A DNA stretch of 18,779 nucleotides, from positions 1-18,779 of the forward strand of contig JAKOGH010001144.1 in assembly GCA_024811115.1 (NCBI GenBank), written 5' to 3'. Source of the stretch: Terana coerulea (taxonomy: Eukaryota > Basidiomycota > Agaricomycetes > Polyporales > Phanerochaetaceae). Positions 17,541 to 18,779 of the stretch are shown in pieces; the stretch's first letter is position 1, and every line of letters begins with the position of its first letter. Both the position numbers and the translations under genes were made by a program. The notes beneath the pieces are model-generated. The model ran no database searches. It was not told the DNA's origin and saw only the letters and a program-made list of their open reading frames with translations.

Positions 17541-18779
17541 TCAGAGAAGCTTGTTGTCCATTCTGCTGCTGTTGGGGGTTTGTCGACCCAGTGTTAAGGG
17601 CGCACTCGAACCTCCGAAGAGATTGTTACTGCCGCTGCCAAATTGACTTGGGAAGCCGGTGGGTTGGGGGTTCAGGCCGCCCGTGGCACTGAAAGCGCTG
17701 CCAGCGGGTCCGCCAGTCAACCCGCCACCCAGTCCACCACCGAATGCACCGCCTGTCAGACCTGGCGACGCTGAGAACACCGTGTTCCGGAAGGGATTTG
17801 CAGCGCCTGCCGTCCCTGTCGCTTGCGGGCGCAACCCCACTCCTACTGTGGACGTGGTGCCAATCCCACCCGCGCCCAGGCCTGTCGGTTGGGAGTTCAA
17901 GAATGAGCTGCTGCCCAGAGACACTGGTAGGGTTGTGCTTCGGCTGACCGTTTAGATCAGGTGTCGTAGGGTTCGACTGGGGGATGGGCGGTAGCGATTC
18001 CAAGAGCGCCGCACCGAACGATGACGATGGCTTGAACGCCTTGAGCCCTGAAAAACCGGTAGTCTGCGGCTGCAATGCGCTAGTCGTAGATGAAGAGACT
18101 GTTGCACCAGTTGGCTGGCTGGATAGTGACGAGAACAATGAACTGGAGAAGGTAGAGCCAGTGGCTGTTGGTGATGAAGCGGAGGGCTGGTGGCCCTGAA
18201 CTGGTTGGATGGAGTCATCGACGACGTATCGTGAGTTCCCAACGCAAAGGATGAAGCAATGCTCGCCATGGCAGAGTTCGCTGGGTTGAACCCTGTCGGA
18301 GTAGGCTGAAGAGGAGCAAAAGGCGATGAACCATTCGCTTGCTGCTGTTGCTGGGCACCACCTTGAGCCTTGCCCATAGCGAGCTCCATCAACGTTGGAA
18401 TCTTCGGTACTGGTGGTGCGGCTTGCACAGGTTGCCCGAATGGGTTCCTGGACCCAGTTTGGTGCGTCTTGACCGGTGCTGGGTCAGAAAACGGTGGACC
18501 AGCTCCAAGAGGCGCTGACGCAGGCCGTGGTGGAGCACCGAAACCCAGTCCTGTAGGTGCAGGCGGCGCGAAAGGCGAGGACATGGACGGTTGGTTGTTA
18601 TTCTGGAATGGCGGGAAAGGATTGGGAGAGAATGATGGACCCTGCTGGGGTTGGCCACCCAAAGGCGACGCAGATCCGAAGTTGGGAAACGGATTTGAAC
18701 TCTGCGATTGCCCAAGCCCTGGGAAGGGATTCGAGCCTGACTGCTGCGTCTGGTTCAACCCGGGAAAGGATTGTTCGAT
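17541..18779 (-). CDS. C-terminal part of an endocytic clathrin adaptor (probably AP180/ANTH type), 5' end outside the window, two apparent frameshifts
   Basis: Open from the window edge (18779) to TGA at 17543-17541, about 413 codons of low-complexity sequence. It carries at least five NPF motifs (SNPFPGLG, SNPFPNFG, PNPFPPF, RNPFGQP, ANPFRNT), which bind EH-domain proteins. It also has six LxxQ/TxTG motifs (LQPTPTG, LSSQPTG, LQPQTTG, LNSQPTG, LRPQATG, LNPQPTG), the consensus phosphorylated by Ark1/Prk1 kinases in yeast endocytosis. Also present are a poly-Gln stretch (GGAQQQQQANG) and FKPSSSFGAALLESLPPIPQ. No catalytic domain is visible; the membrane-binding ANTH or ENTH domain would lie beyond the edge. 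The frame slips near 18195-18198 (a missing base after SNQF) and back within 17925-17951 (an extra base). AP180 is preferred because of the RPQATG...NPFR arrangement; epsin or a Pan1/Sla1-like scaffold are alternatives. Confidence 0.62.

Noticed and set aside
1..18779. CRISPR array, prophage, bacterial operon or rRNA genes
   Set aside because: No regularly spaced repeats or rRNA sequence; introns and gene families are clearly fungal.

Overview
The window looks like a gene-dense stretch of a filamentous basidiomycete genome, probably Agaricomycetes and possibly Polyporales. The reasons are very short GT-AG introns (44-73 nt, many with GTAAGT/GTGAGT donors and CTNAN-like branch points), high GC coding sequence, and typical families: a secreted A1 aspartic protease, a 7-TM orphan membrane protein, an F-box-like tandem pair and a tiny cysteine-rich protein. 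No prokaryotic, viral or CRISPR feature was seen. The lineage is inferred from gene style; no search was possible.

Layout. 159-489 (+) is a three-exon 72-residue cysteine-rich microprotein. 1564-4285 (+) is nucleoporin Nup85, nine exons. It converges on a coiled-coil protein with a basic cluster and acidic tail (4385-6154, -). That gene shares a 226-bp divergent promoter with SFM1, a SPOUT protein-arginine methyltransferase (6381-7414, +, eight exons including a 10-nt microexon). SFM1 converges on NNF1, a kinetochore MIND-complex subunit (8096-8920, -). A gap of about 0.7 kb between them holds several strong inverted repeats. 8921-11057 is gene-poor. 11058-12292 (+) is an intact 7-TM protein. 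12651-13699 and 14132-15164 (+) are tandem F-box-like paralogs with matching exon structure and repeated upstream modules. The second paralog ends 2 bp from the stop of an oppositely oriented pepsin-type aspartic protease (15167-16582, -). The right edge (17541-18779, -, 5' cut off) is the NPF- and LxxQxTG-rich tail of an endocytic adaptor, probably AP180/ANTH type.

The strongest window-wide observation is that seven of the nine protein genes can only be read through if single-base indels are assumed, mostly in or next to short mononucleotide runs (A5, C5, T7, G4, C4). In each completely contained gene, summed exon lengths return to a multiple of three once these are allowed. Many of the genes are expected to be essential or well conserved (Nup85, Nnf1, SFM1). 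The pattern therefore looks more like base-level assembly error, such as unpolished long reads, than true pseudogenisation. Two in-frame stops (Nup85 exon 1 and exon 1 of the second F-box-like copy) are not explained that way and deserve separate checks.

The housekeeping genes act in nuclear transport (Nup85), ribosomal protein modification (SFM1), chromosome segregation (Nnf1) and clathrin endocytosis (the right-edge gene). They do not form an obvious pathway. I found no clear novel multi-gene system. The best candidates for undescribed biology are the cysteine-rich microprotein, the unrecognised coiled-coil protein, the inverted-repeat cluster at 7784-7942 and the F-box-like pair.
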